Assembly (NCBI GenBank): GCA_030734395.1
Contig: JAUZTG010000034.1
Span: 1,054,001 to 1,118,000 of the forward strand
Length of the DNA stretch: 64,000 nucleotides
Direction: 5' to 3'
DNA from: Sarocladium kiliense
Taxonomy: Eukaryota > Ascomycota > Sordariomycetes > Hypocreales > Sarocladiaceae
Numbering within the stretch: the first letter of the stretch is position 1; every line of letters begins with the position of its first letter. Under the pieces are notes generated by a model. It saw nothing but the letters and a program-made list of their open reading frames with translations. It did no database searches and was not told where the DNA came from. Positions 23,419-35,225 of the stretch are shown piece after piece. A program made the position numbers and the translations under genes.

Positions 23419-23707
23419 GATAGATCCATCATAACCTCATTGTATAGCGCTGAATGTTTGAACATAGTAACAATGTCGTTGATGGCTCAAAGTTGAAGCT
23501 GCCAGGAGGTGGTGGAGCTACTGCAGCACCAAAGAACCCTGGCGCAACCAAAGCAAGGAAAGGTGGGGCTGCAATCAATCGTCTCCGCCAAAAAGTTGCG
23601 ATAACGATAAAGAGTGGAAAAAGATCAATTTTCCAACTACATCGACTGCCCCCCCTCCAGATTACAAGCGACGAAGCACCCCTCTCCGGATTTGCTCAGT
23701 CGCTGTA
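23419..23707. promoter_or_regulatory. Bidirectional upstream region of prolyl-tRNA synthetase and MAK21
   Basis: Only 289 bp separate the two divergent start codons, so both promoters must lie here or overlap. One gene serves mitochondrial translation and the other ribosome assembly. Co-regulation is plausible but not shown by any motif I can name. Confidence 0.55.
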
Positions 23708-26700
23708 ATGTCGAAGCAGCTCAACAAGAAGAAGGGCAAGGGCCCTCGCCCGCCCGCCTTCAGCGAGGCGGCTCTCGCCCAGCTGACTTCCAAGCTCGAC
23801 CAGACTTTGACCTCTGGCGACAATAAGCGAAAGAACCCACCAGGCGAAAGCGGCGCGAAGCAAGATCAGAAGAGGCAGAGAAATTCGAAAGAGCCGGCCA
23901 AGGGCGGAGACAAGAAGGATGCCAATGCCGACATGGATCTGCTGGCCGAGATCCGTGCCCTCGGAGGCAATGAAGACGACTACGACCTCATCACTGGCGT
24001 TGATTCCGAGGACGAGGCCTACACCAAGGACCAGAAGCTACCAGTCGACAAGAAGTTGCGAGAGGAACTCGCTGCTCTCTCAAAGGAGCTCGGATTTGCG
24101 GAGCATATCCCTGAAGATGCCGACCCTGAAGAGGAGGAGGCCGACGAGGCCACTGGCGTTGAAGAGTCCGAATCTGAGAGCGAGGAAGAAGAGAGCGAGA
24201 GTGAGGGGAAGTCCAAGCCAAAGTTCGGTGACATGGTAGGTGTGCTCTCAACTCTTTGCTATATTCCATGGCTAATCATTCAGTCTAGCTCTTCGAGCCA
24301 CGCGCAGACTGGCATGTGACCAAGCTCGGCAAGCTGCCAAAACCCAAGACTGATCAAGTCGGCGCATTCACCAAGTCGATTGAAGCTTTGAAGCAGGAAG
24401 CAAAGCAACTCCTAGAACAAGATGCTGCCAAGTACAGGACCAGCATCTTCGCCTCGTCCTCGCACAAGTTCTTGTCAACTATCATGTCGACGGGTACCCT
24501 CAGTGACAAGGTCTCGGCTCTCACCCTGGCGGTCCAGGAGTCACCTCTGCACAACATCAGAGCCTTCGATGCCCTGATGACGCTCGCTGCAAAGAAGAGC
24601 AGACAACAGGCACTCGGTGCCATTGGTGCTCTGGTCGATTTGCTGGGCCCTGGTACCCTCCTCCCCTCTGACCGACGACTTCGCCCGTTCCAGAGCCAGC
24701 CCGGTCTCCTCGGAACCCTTCAAGTAACACAAGCCAAGAACTGGACCCAGGGTCAACCTTTGCCGGGAAAGATGACAAAACCGCATCTGATCGCATGGGC
24801 CTACGAGGACTGGTTGAAGGAGACGTACTTCAAGCTCATTCAGTTGCTCGAACAATTGAGCTCTGACGAGATTGAGTACTCGCGTACAAAAGCATTGGAC
24901 TTCGTCTACGCACTGTTGAAGGAGAAGCCAGAGCAAGAGTCAAACTTGTTAAGGCTGCTCGTTAACAAGCTCGGAGACCGGGACCGCAAGATTGCATCTC
25001 GGTCTTCATACTTGCTCCTCCAGATCCAGACGTCTCATCCCGGCATGAAGCCCATCATTATTCGAACAATCGAGCAGGAAATTCTCCTTCACCCCGCCCA
25101 AGATCTCCGATCCAAGTACTACGCCATCAATACTCTCAACCAAACTATCCTTAGCAGCAAAGATCCCTCAAGCGCTGAGGCCCTTATGCGCATCTACTTC
25201 GACCTCTTTATCACCCTGCTCAAGACCGGTAGCCTTGGTATCTCCCTCGAGACAAACTCTGGGGATGCAAAGGACGATGAGGGCAACGCGAAGAAGCCGG
25301 CTCCGAAGAAGGGACCACTCACAGCGAAGGAGCAGGAAATTGAGGCTGCAGACAAACTCGTGTCTGCTGTACTCACTGGAGTCAACCGTGCGGCACCTTT
25401 CGTTGGCGCCAACGATGAGGTTATGGAGAAGCATGTCGACACTCTGTTCAAGATTGCCCACTCCGCCAACTTCAACACTGGCATCCAGGCCTTGCTTCTC
25501 ATCCAACACCTCTCGCTTTCCAAGAACCTCGCTAGCGACCGATTCTACCGTACCCTATACGAGTCCCTCCTCGACCCTCGCCTCATCACTTCCTCGAAAC
25601 AAGCTCTCTACCTCAATCTGCTCCTGCGGTCGCTCAAGAGCGACGTCGATGTACGCCGGGTCAAGGCGTTTGTCAAGCGCATGCTTCAGGTCGCTGGCCT
25701 GCACCAACCTTCTTTCGTCTGCGGTCTCTTGTATGTTGTTGCGCATCTGAGAGAGACGTTCCCTGATCTTTCTACCCTGATCAACGATCCAGAAGAGTCG
25801 ATCTTCGACGATGATGCCCCAGAGGACCGCCCAGTGTACGATGGCAAGAAGCGAGAACCCACATATGCGAACGCTCATAGGAGCTGCCTTTGGGAGATGG
25901 TGAGTGACAAGATGATTGCAACCATAGTTGAGCCTGAACTGACAGCTTGAAGATCCCCGCACAGGCTCATTACCACCCTACGGTCTCATTATTTGCAGCA
26001 AACCTGAGCAAACCCGCCCAGAAGGTCGCAAAGCCTGACCTGGACAGCCACTCACTGATCAGGTTCCTCGACAAGTTCGTCTACAGGAACCCCAAGACCA
26101 CAGACTCAGCACGCGGTGTCTCCATTATGCAGCCCCTCCGGGCCACCAAGGACTTCGGCGACATCTGGCTCGGAACACGTGCCACTGGCGCCGGTGCTCC
26201 CGTTAACTCAGCAGCATTCGCGAAGCAGGCTTCGGACAAGGTTGCGGCGGAAGACGTCTTCTTCCATGAGTACTTCCAGCACATGAAGAGCGAACCGAAG
26301 AAGGCCAAGGCAGCGGCAGGCGAGGGCGACGAAGAGGGGCAAGAAGACGAAATCTGGAAGGCGCTCGTGTCGACGCAGCCAGATGTCGACATCGACGATG
26401 CGGCATCAGACCTTGGATTCGACGATTTGGATGAGGAGGATATGGCATCTGATGGCGACTCACCTGCTATGTCTCTTGATAGTGACATGGACGATGATGA
26501 TGAGGAGGACGATGGGATGGGTGGCGTCGAGTTCAATGACTTTGACGACGACGATGAGGACGCCGGATCTGACGAATTGGTTGAGGCTGGGGAGGAAGAG
26601 GAGAAGTCTGAGAGGGACAAGAAGAAGGAACGGCGCAAGAAGCTTAAGGCGCTGCCCATGTTCGCATCGGTGGACGACTACGCGGACCTCCTGGAGCAAG

Positions 26701-26717
26701 AAGAGGACGATGCCTAG
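23708..26717 (+). CDS. MAK21: Ribosome biogenesis factor Mak21/Noc1 (CBF domain)
   Basis: Exons 23708-24235, 24289-25899 and 25953-26717 give 967 residues with two 53-bp introns. The basic N-terminus is followed by a Glu/Ser-rich acidic stretch. The helical repeat region begins near residue 180, and the CBF/Mak21 domain covers roughly 430-620 (NTGIQALLLIQHLSLSKNLA; RFYRTLYESLLDPRLI; SSKQALYLNLLLRSLKSDVD). The second splice rebuilds the family signature WEMIPAQAHYHPTVSLFA, which fixes the acceptor at 25952. The tail is acidic (runs of Asp/Glu) and then Lys-rich. In yeast the protein works with Noc2 in the nucleolus on early 60S precursors. Confidence 0.95.
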
Positions 26718-26820
26718 GCAACAAAGGCCTAGCAGGGACTCAAATCTCGAACATAATCTCATTCATATTATCAAGCACGCTGGCTGTTCTCAATTCTGAT
26801 CTTGCTATCAATCCCAATGC

Positions 26821-27371
26821 TCATGTGTCAAACCACTCCAGCTCATCACTATCCTTGAACACCGCACGGTATGTCTTCCCGCCATCTCCGTCATCCTTCT
26901 CCTCGGTATGAATACTGTGCAGCGAGGGCGGCTCATCGCCTCCAGCAACAAACACTCGGAATTGAATGTACGAGCCACTCTGAGCGGGCAGCTGGAGCTT
27001 CGCAAATAGATGAATACCGTAGGCGGTCCTGCCGACCCGGACGGCGGTGATGTCCTTGGTGGAGAAGTCGGCGAGTTGGTCGTCGGAGAGGCTGTCGACA
27101 GCGGCGAAGTACTCGGGTTCGTGCTCTGATAAGTGTGAGGATGGGTTGACAGGAGAGTTGAAGATAGGTGCTACGAGACTTACTCTGGCGCTCCTTGCGC
27201 ATGTGGACGAGTTCCTTCTTTAGGTCGGGAAGGATGGAGTCGAAGGCCTTGATGGCATCCTCCTTGGGAGCGTGAGGAGCATCAAGTTGGACGGTCTCGG
27301 CGGTGGCCTTGAAAGATGATTATTAGCATGAAGCTCATATGTCAGTATCAGGCCCAACGTGCTCATACCAT
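26821..27371 (-). CDS. Small acidic protein with cystatin-like C-terminus, start codon alone in exon 1
   Basis: Exons 27371-27369, 27307-27184 and 27125-26821 give 143 residues. Exon 1 is just the ATG, followed by GTATGA and a 61-bp intron. Exon 2 reads AETVQLDAPHAPKEDAIKAF and a Lys/Glu helix. Exon 3 contains DITAVRVGRTAYGIHLFAKL, YIQFRVFVAGGDEPPSLHS and ends DSDELEWFDT. The pattern of a beta strand, F-x-V-F and a terminal DELxxF recalls the cystatin/stefin fold, but the QxVxG inhibitor motif is absent. This is a weak structural guess; otherwise it is a conserved-looking hypothetical. The model is supported by phase at both introns and by the lack of any other ATG in exon 2 before residue 35. 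Confidence 0.68.
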
Positions 27372-28136
27372 GATGGTGGAATCTGTACGATTGGGGGTAT
27401 GGAATCTTTAGTAAACAGGTAAAGCTATGAGCTTACTCTTCTACCAGCCAGAGGAACAGCCAGCAGCATCTTATATACACATCAGCAGCCATCAAGCCAC
27501 AGCTTCAGCTAACTCTCCCCGCATTACGCCATCAACCCTCTGTGCACCCAACCCAACCTGCAAACGACCAAGGTCCAGACCCCATCACGGCCCTCCGTGC
27601 GACGTCACGGCCTCAGATGACTGGTGCGATCGCCGTCGCCCTCCAGTGGTTGGCGGCAGGTCACCACGAGTGGCCGCATTCTGCAATAGGGCAAACACTC
27701 AACGCTGCCCTGTTTGGACCCCTGCAGCGAGGAGCGTCACCGGCATGGCATGATCATCCGTATGTGGTGGGGTGGAGGTGCTTTGACAGCTGTCGCAAGG
27801 TATCACTGGAGATTTTGCTGGAGATAAGCTGCAGCATCAGGGGATGTATTTGACCTACCTCAGCCAAGCGATGACTGACGCAGTCCTGGGGGATTTCAAT
27901 TCTCCATCACGTTCCTTCTGGAAGCTTGGAAGCTTGCGCCTCCAGGAAAGTATCGTATACATGCATAGCCCAGGAACACTTGAGATTCATGCATCTAGCC
28001 GAGGAACCCTGGGCCTCGGCTTAGCGCCAGCTTAGGTATCCGCGAAGCGGACGGATACCCTCGGCGGCGCGTTACATCTTTTCTCTTGGACGACAGATAC
28101 CAGTTGGGGCTTCAGGCGCTTCTATTCCTTATCGTC
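27372..28136. promoter_or_regulatory. Divergent upstream region with an inverted repeat
   Basis: 765 bp separate the small acidic protein (-) from the thioesterase gene (+). No coding region is supported. The inverted repeat at 28035-28059 lies 78 bp before the thioesterase start. Confidence 0.5.
28035..28059 (+). repeat. Inverted repeat, 8-bp arms GGTATCCG/CGGATACC
   Basis: Perfect arms at 28035-28042 and 28052-28059 flank nine bases. A second, overlapping hairpin (CCGC-GAA-GCGG) fits inside. In RNA either could form a stem in the thioesterase 5' leader, and in DNA the palindrome could be a regulator site. Confidence 0.6.
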
Positions 28137-29124
28137 ATGTTCGCACAGTCAGCATGTCGCAGCACACGCTGCATTGGGTCTACATCAGCCCGTCAGAGTG
28201 TTCACCGCTGCCAACGGCGCAGATTCGCTGATGCAGCATCACCACAGAAGCCGGGTAGGTGTTCTCCTTGTTACTGCGGCATCGCTGCCATCAGCGACTG
28301 CCATCTCTCTTGAATCCTCTTCGGCTGACTATATTTGAGCAGAGGCACCCAAGAAGGGCGGCTTTGGCAAGATCCTCGGCCTGACCCTCTACGGCAGCGT
28401 CTTCGCCGTCATCGGAGCTGGCGCCATGTGGAAGACCATGACAGCCAACAACATGGGCTTCCTCTCTGATGCAGACAGCCTCCGCGCCTTCACCCCCGCC
28501 GAAGCCGACGCCGAAGCCCAAAAGGCCGAGTCGACCATCAACAACCACCCACTCGTCAAGTCCCTCCGCGCAGACCCTACCCTCACCGAGTCACGCCCTC
28601 ACATGAAGATGCCAGCCGCCTACCGCTCACGATCCCTCACTGGAGGCGCTCTCCTCGGTCCGCGCAAAATCGCCATCCCGCCGTATCAATGGCTTGCTCC
28701 CGAGGGCACGGCCATGACAGCAATTACATATATTGGTGAAGATCTCTGTGGCCACCCTGGGATTGTGCACGGTGGACTGCTGGCGACGATGCTGGATGAG
28801 GGGTTGGCGAGGTGCTGCTTCGATGCGCTGCCGCACAAGATCGGCGTGACGGCGAATCTGAACATTGATTACCGCAAGCCGACACCGGCTGGAAGCTTCC
28901 TGGTGCTCCGGGCAGAGACGACCAAGGTCGAGGGCAGGAAAGCGTGGGTCAAGGGCCATATCGAGCTGCTGGCGGCACCAGGAGAGAAGCCGACGATCCT
29001 GGCAGAGGCGACGGCACTGTACATTTCACCCAAATATGCATCGGTGAGTTGCGACTTTGGCCTCCATTTTTCTGACCTTTGCTGACCTTTTTACTTCGTA
29101 CAGATGATGCCCAGGATCACATAG
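28137..29124 (+). CDS. Mitochondrial membrane-anchored hotdog thioesterase (THEM4-like)
   Basis: Exons 28137-28254, 28343-29043 and 29104-29124 give 279 residues. The N-terminus is Arg/Ser/Gln-rich without acids, as in a mitochondrial targeting sequence. It is followed by one transmembrane helix (ILGLTLYGSVFAVIGAGAMW, near 50-70). The hotdog fold follows, with the catalytic-type motif HPGIVHGGLLATMLDEGLAR and strands GVTANLNIDYRKPTPAG and KAWVKGHIEL. It should hydrolyse acyl-CoA thioesters at the mitochondrial inner membrane. The last exon encodes only six residues and the stop. The start is the first ATG in frame after an upstream stop-rich region. Confidence 0.85.
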
Positions 29125-29570
29125 CTGCACATCTCTATCTTCTCCGAGCCATTGTTTGTACCATTCCTTTCTCAAGACCACGCATGTAAACTGGATAGAT
29201 ATACTTCAGCAAAATAGACACTCAAACAATGATGAAATCACAACCTTCAACTGGACAATATCCTCCGAACTTCTCCTGACTAGTATTCTAAGGCACCTCT
29301 TGCGAAGTGGCTCCGGTGTGGGTGGAGTGGGGGGAAATGACGGCGCGGCCGGCCATCGGCACAGCGGCGCACGCAAGCGGCAGCGACTGCCATTCGCGCG
29401 ATGCAGGGAAAAGTAGCTCAGCGAGACACAGCCAAAACGCCCCCCGATACATCGTCATGGTAGATTTTATGCTTCTTTTTTCTCATTCTTTCTTCTGCAT
29501 AACCCTTTAGACTCAGACTCTTGATTCGCATCCTTCTTCTAATCATCCTTTGCATCACATACTTCCCACA

Positions 29571-30373
29571 ATGGCGACGTAAGTACCTCTCCATCACCAA
29601 ATCCGAATTATCACCAATCTGCCCCTCCCCCGCCATCCAAATCACATCATCACCACCAAAACCTCTCACCACTAACAAATCCATGGGAACCAGTAACATC
29701 ACCTGGCACCCTTCCCTCTCCCGCCGCGAGCGCAACCAGCTCCGTGGCCAGCGCGGTCTCACAATCTGGCTCACCGGCCTCTCTGCCTCCGGAAAGTCCA
29801 CCGTTGCCACTGCTCTCGAGCAGCACCTCCTACACCTTGGTGTTGCCTCCTACCGTCTGGACGGCGACAACGTCCGCTTTGGCCTGAACAAGGATCTCGG
29901 TTTCTCAGAGAAGGACCGCAACGAGAACATTCGCCGTATCTCTGAGGTATGAACCATTCTTTCTGAAGCTAAAGATATTCTGTCAACTAACACACGTGGG
30001 TACGTAGGTCGCTAAGCTCTTCGCCGACTCCTCCACTGTCGCCATCACCTCCTTCATCTCTCCCTACCGCGCCGACCGTGACCTCGCTCGCTCTCTTCAC
30101 GCCCAGGCTGAGGGCTCCGACGACGAGCCCATCCCATTCGTCGAGGTCCACGTTGACGTGCCCCTCGAGGTTGCCGAGCAGCGTGACCCCAAGGGTCTCT
30201 ACAAGAAGGCTCGCGCCGGCGAGATCAAGGAGTTCACTGGTATTTCCGCTCCCTACGAGGAGCCCAGCAACCCGGAAATCGTCATCAAGACCCACGAGAA
30301 CTCCGTTGAGGAGTGCGTTGCCCAAATTGTCGCATGGCTGTCTGAAAAGGGGCTGTTGAAGAAGGCTGCTTAG
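29571..30373 (+). CDS. MET14: Adenylylsulfate (APS) kinase
   Basis: Exons 29571-29578, 29694-29946 and 30008-30373 give 208 residues. Exon 1 contributes only ATGGCGAC before a GTAAGT donor. The protein has the P-loop [15 protein letters not shown], the [11 protein letters not shown] motif, [12 protein letters not shown], the lid [18 protein letters not shown] and the ISAPYEEP motif, all diagnostic. It phosphorylates APS to PAPS in sulfate assimilation in the cytosol. Length matches the family (yeast Met14 is 202). There is no fused ATP sulfurylase domain, as expected for a fungal stand-alone kinase. Confidence 0.97.
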
Positions 30374-30436
30374 AGTGCTGCGTCGACTGAGGGTGCCCAA
30401 GGTAGATCTATATACACAATGCTGCCAGGTAATTCT

Positions 30437-31879
30437 TTACGGCAACTCGACCTCGTAGTACACGTATGCTGTGTACTCGTTCCCTTCGCCTGTGCCCAGT
30501 CCTGCTGCCGCCATCTCTGAGCTCATGGCCGCATCGTCCTTCGTAGCCCGTCCATGCTTGTCCCGCCCGAAAGCATTGCCACCCAAGTGCGAGAATCGTC
30601 CGTCCAGTGCCGTCTTGACCTTACTTGACAGCTTCGGTGTGGTCTGCCCCATTGTCAATATCGTCGATCAGTATTCGGGAAGCGCTCCTGCGAATGCTGC
30701 TTACCTTGATAAGCGCTGAAACGTAGTCCAACGGCAGACCGTATCGCAGAACGGCCTCGACGAATACCCGTAGCGTCAACACATGAATCCAGATCATCAC
30801 GCTCTCACTCCAGCCAGTGCGACCAATTCGCAACGCCTCACCGCAAACCTTTCGCTCTTCATTGGTGACCTTGTCCAACTCGCGCTGTTCCTCTTCCTTG
30901 CCGCCCTCGACATACTTATACTGACGAGGCGTCCACTTCTGCTCTCTGCATTTCTGCAGGAACTCGGCGCTGGTCTTCTTAAAAGTTGCGACGGCAAAGA
31001 GAACGAACTCCTCGTCCTTGGCTACCTCGATGCATGACCGAGGAACGACCATAGGCGCCAGGGTCTCGTAACTCTTCACGAAGTCTTTCTTATTGTTCGC
31101 AGGCACGACGATAAGGTGGGTCTCGATATATTCAGAGTCTTGAATGAGGATAGCAGGGTCGACGATCGGGGTGAGGGACTTGGTGGCGAGGGTACCGCTA
31201 TGATAAGTCAGAACTGGCACATTCCGGTTGCATCGCGAACACCGGTCGACTTACGTTTGACGCCGTTGCAAAGCTGCAAGGTTGGTCTTGACTGAGTTGT
31301 ACTGATTGAACTTGGTCTTGACGTCGTTGTCGACAGTGACAAGCTCCTGCAACGATGAAGTCAACAAAGGCGGACTTTTCATATCATCAAGAATCGCGCT
31401 GTACCTTTCCAAGGATGTCGATGAGCTCACCGAGGGACTTGTCGGCACGGTAGCGGATCTTGTTCCAGCTAAAGTTGGTAATGTACTGATCTGTTGGCTC
31501 TACAGGATTGCTGAATTAGCTGGCAGTTCCAATCCCTGACGAATTGCAGTATTAATTGAGCTCCTGGGTAAGGTTACTGACTGTCATTGACCATTTTGTA
31601 CTGTGCCAGCCTGTCCGGGTCGCTGTCAAGCACAGAACGGAGCGAGTCAGCAACCTTGGCGACCACAGCCTCGCAGTTCTGTTCAAGCTTCGCCAGATCA
31701 TCGGCCTGCTGGACTAGAGCATCAAGGGTGCCAATCTTAAAGTCGGGGATGTTGAACGGGAGAACGGTTCCATTATCGGCAGGCACTGTGCTCTTCAAGG
31801 ATGAAATGGCACCATCTTTGTCGCTCGAGTCGAAAGTGCCGAGTGGCAGAGAGATGACCGCGTACTTTGTTGAGGTCAT
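30437..31879 (-). CDS. VMA5: V-type ATPase subunit C
   Basis: Exons 31879-31582, 31499-31405, 31346-31255, 31197-30705 and 30643-30437 give 394 residues, close to yeast Vma5 (392). Recognisable segments are KYAVISLPLG at the N-terminus, YITNFSWNKIRYRADKSLGEL, DNDVKTKFNQYNSVKTNLAALQRRQ, TLAPMVVPRSC, and the C-terminal VEAVLRYGLPLDYVSALIK. It is the regulatory stalk subunit that links V1 to V0 and detaches on glucose loss, acting at vacuolar and Golgi membranes. Four introns of 57-82 bp all keep phase. Confidence 0.96.
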
Positions 31880-32566
31880 AGTTGGTCGGAGCGGGGATTC
31901 GTCTGTGCCCTTGAAGGCAGCAGAGAGGGAACGGCGGCGACGAAGAGAGGAAGTTGCAGCTCTGGAGTTGAGAAGATGTGTCGAGGTTGTTGATATAAGG
32001 TGAAGTAGGGGTCGGAGAAGTATTCAGATGGGCCAGGTGAGGTTGCGAGATCACGGGGTTGCTTGCCGAGCGAGCTCCGTGACCAGAGCCAGTTGCTGCT
32101 CCTGCCTCTGACGGAGGTGGAGGTGCAGTGGAGGTGCAGCGGAGGTACCTGTGCTCTGGACGGTACGTTCAGCCACGGCCACAGGTCTCCTCTCAGCCAC
32201 AGTGACCTGTTACGGCGGGATGATTGGAGTCCCCGTTTAGTTGCATGGCCATCTCTTTCCCGACCCTGCATCACTGTAACCGAGCTCGCTCCTGACAGCC
32301 TGAGCCTATCGAATGGCACCTTAGACGCGCCGCGAAGAGGTGAAGCAAGATTTAGTTGGCTAACTGTCAGGTCTCGCCTATATCTCGTCAATCGCTTCTT
32401 GCGCCGCCCAGCGCCATGTCCCGCTTCGCTCGCTGGTCTCAACGTTTATTGCTGACATTTGCGCGACTCATCGATTAGATTGCGCTTGGTCCATCCGGTC
32501 ATTGTGTCCAGCGCTTGTGGCGCATGAGGACTTCGTCCCATCACTACCTCTGCCACCGTAGCAGCC
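31880..32566. promoter_or_regulatory. Divergent upstream region of VMA5 and the AT-hook gene
   Basis: 687 bp between two divergent starts. A short imperfect GGAGGTG-type direct repeat occurs at 32118-32146. No coding region is supported. Confidence 0.45.
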
Positions 32567-35225
32567 ATGGCTGCTGCGACAGGTAAGTGCACGCCGCAGT
32601 TTGTACGAGCTGCTCTATTTACTCATGTCTATTCAGGGAATTCCATAGCCACTTCATCAGGATTACAAGTCGCTCAGAAGGCTTCGAATCATGACCCCTC
32701 CAACCACATCGGCACCGCGAATAGTCAAAGCGATGACGATGCGTCCTCTGCTTCTGATGCGCAGTCCGACTCGTCAGCCTCAGATGGCTCCGACTCTGGA
32801 TCCAATGCCGACGAGTCGACAGAGAACATTGCGATCGCATTACCAGAGGCAGCGCCGGCTCCAGATGAGGGGTCCCACGATCTCGAGTTTGCGACACCCA
32901 ACCCCCCACCACTTCAAGGGACCAGCACCACTCGTGATACGCTGAATCTTCCTTCCAAAGCTTTCGACACTTCCATTGGCGAGACTGAAACGGCTAGGAC
33001 ATCTTCTGCGGTCGCTGCAGCGCCAGCAGAATCTTCTGCTGCTGTGGCATCATCAAATCGCCCTTTGCGTGCAATGCCTCCCTCATTGCCTCAGAACGGA
33101 CGTCCTATCGCCCCGAATGGACCGGCAGTTAACCCATATAGAAGCATAAGTTTGTGGCGCCTCCGTCATTCTTGTCTAGGTACCTGTGCTAACTTTTCTC
33201 CTCCAAGGCAAGGATATTACTCCCGGCTATCGGCCGAAGCTCCTCCAGCCGGAAGATGGTCGTGTGACCGCCACTATTCCTCATAAACTCCGTGGCAATC
33301 TCGATGCAAAGAGCGGTAGATTCGCCACGATCCATATGGACCTTCCCAGTACATCGAGACAAGAGCGCATGTCAGCTGCCCAGCGTTCAAGTGAAGCCAC
33401 TGTGGCCGCAGCAAATAAAGCGAATCAGGCTGCCTTGGCTGCCCAACGCAGTAGCGAAGCTGTCGTGGCTGCAGCCGAACGCGCCAGCAGAGCTGGCTAC
33501 CCTCGAGCCAAACGACAGAGTGCTCCCACCGATGGTGACGTCTCAGGGCATCACCAGCCTCATCCATCCCCCCTAACCCAGGGGTTTCCCGCACGATTAC
33601 CGTTGCCACACGTTACTAAGACCGAGCAAGCTCGGCTCTTGACATTACTTCGGGCCATCCACCCTAATTCCATCGTTGACCAGCTTTGTAAAGGACTCGC
33701 CTATTTTGGTGGTATCCCTGGTGGACCCCCTCCGCCAAACGGTGCATTTCCTATGAGCGAAAATTGCAATGGAAGCGGTGCACTGTTCGTGAATTGGCTA
33801 TCAGAGATCTTTCCTCCCGTCTATCCTGCGCCAGCAGGCTATTCTCCAGGACAAACTCCTTTCCCGGTGCGTACTTCTCCAGGCGGGAGTGCATCGCAGA
33901 CTTTGCAGCTCCCGAGCGCAAGTCAAGGACATTCAGACGCTGCTCCCAAGCGTATCGTCCATGAGAGACCTGAGGCTGGGCCTCCCATTGACACCGTGAT
34001 CTTGCCCAGGAGGAAGAGGGGCCGGCCTAAGGGCAGCAAAAGCTCAAAGCCTCGGAAAGACAAGGGAATCAAGAAGGGGCCCAACCCAACCCGCGCTAGT
34101 ACTGGCCTCGCCAATGCCATCGGCGTGGGAACCAATTCAGCGAACAGTGAAACGGTTGTAGCTGGCCCAACCGATCCCTCAGATCCGCAGCCGGCCGAGG
34201 CTCAGCATCGTGAGAACACTACCCCGAACCTGACCCCAACTGGGAAGAGGAGAGGGCGCCCTCCTGGATCTAAGAACAAACCGAAGCCGCTACCTCTAGG
34301 AGACATGAACACTCCAATTGCCCAAGCGGCTCCAGTGGTGCATGATGAAGATGGGATGTACCATAGACACACTCTACCAGATGAGAGCTCTCCGACTGCG
34401 CCCCGTCCCACGTCTCTAGCACAACCACGCCCCCTACAGTCGCGACAGACGCAAGTTCAGCAAGCCCCAGAAGGTGTTTCTGCGCATACACTCCCCTCAC
34501 CGCCAGCGCCGGGTCCGACTATGGCCCCTGCTTCGCAACCGCTGGCATCACGGAAGCGGAAATTATCAAATAGCATGGGTGATCAAGCATTGCACAACAA
34601 TAGCGGCCTGTCTGGTGGCGCGCGACAGGCCACTTCACACGCAGCAAACTCGCAAGTGTATACAGATCCAGCTCAACCCCAGAAGCGACGCCGGGCGTCC
34701 AATGGTGTTGCGTCTCAGGATCGGCCCGCGGAGAATTCCCAATCACAGCCCTCAACGACATCTGCCCCTGCTGTGTCACCGACCGTCAACCCGGGTGGCA
34801 TGTCATTAGCATCGGGATCGGCGACCCCAGGTAGCAGCTTCGAGGGTGCCCCTCAAGTGAGTCGGGCAGCAGGAACAAGGCAGCCTGGCGGTGGGCAGCA
34901 CAGAATGCAGCAAACCGCCTCGACTGTCCAGAAACAGCAGCAACATGTAAGACAAGGGCAGAACATATCCCCAGAAGCCGCACAATCCCTTCAACGGCCG
35001 GCGCAACAGTCGGGCGCAAATGTCGCTCCGCAAACACCACTTGCAAGCTCTCAGCAACCAGCGCGCAAGCCGATCGCATACAGTAACTCACAGCAAAGAC
35101 CTCCTCAGGCCCCGCAGAACTGGCAACGAAGTATGGTTGGTCCGCAACAGACGGCAAACCCGGATGCTCAGCCTGTGGCTCAGCCTCCGAGGTACGGCGT
35201 GCAGCCAACGGAGCAGCGTCGCTAA
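32567..35225 (+). CDS. AT-hook protein, Gln/Pro-rich
   Basis: Exons 32567-32582, 32637-33149 and 33208-35225 give 848 residues. Introns are 54 and 58 bp; the second has a GCTAAC branch site. The N-terminus is Ser/Asp-rich. A conserved-looking block around 177-215 (KDITPGYRPKLLQPEDGRV) and one near 330-375 (TLLRAIHPNSIVDQLCKGL; GALFVNWLSEIFP) may be folded. Two AT-hooks follow near residues 445 and 522 (KRGRPKGSK and KRRGRPPGSKNK). The remainder is Gln/Pro/Ser-rich. It likely binds the minor groove of A/T DNA in the nucleus as a chromatin or transcription factor. No enzymatic domain is seen. Confidence 0.8.

Noticed and set aside
28081..28136. Upstream extension of the thioesterase to TTG at 28086
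   Set aside because: Begins with TTG, and nuclear fungal genes start at ATG; ATG 28137 begins a good mitochondrial targeting sequence.
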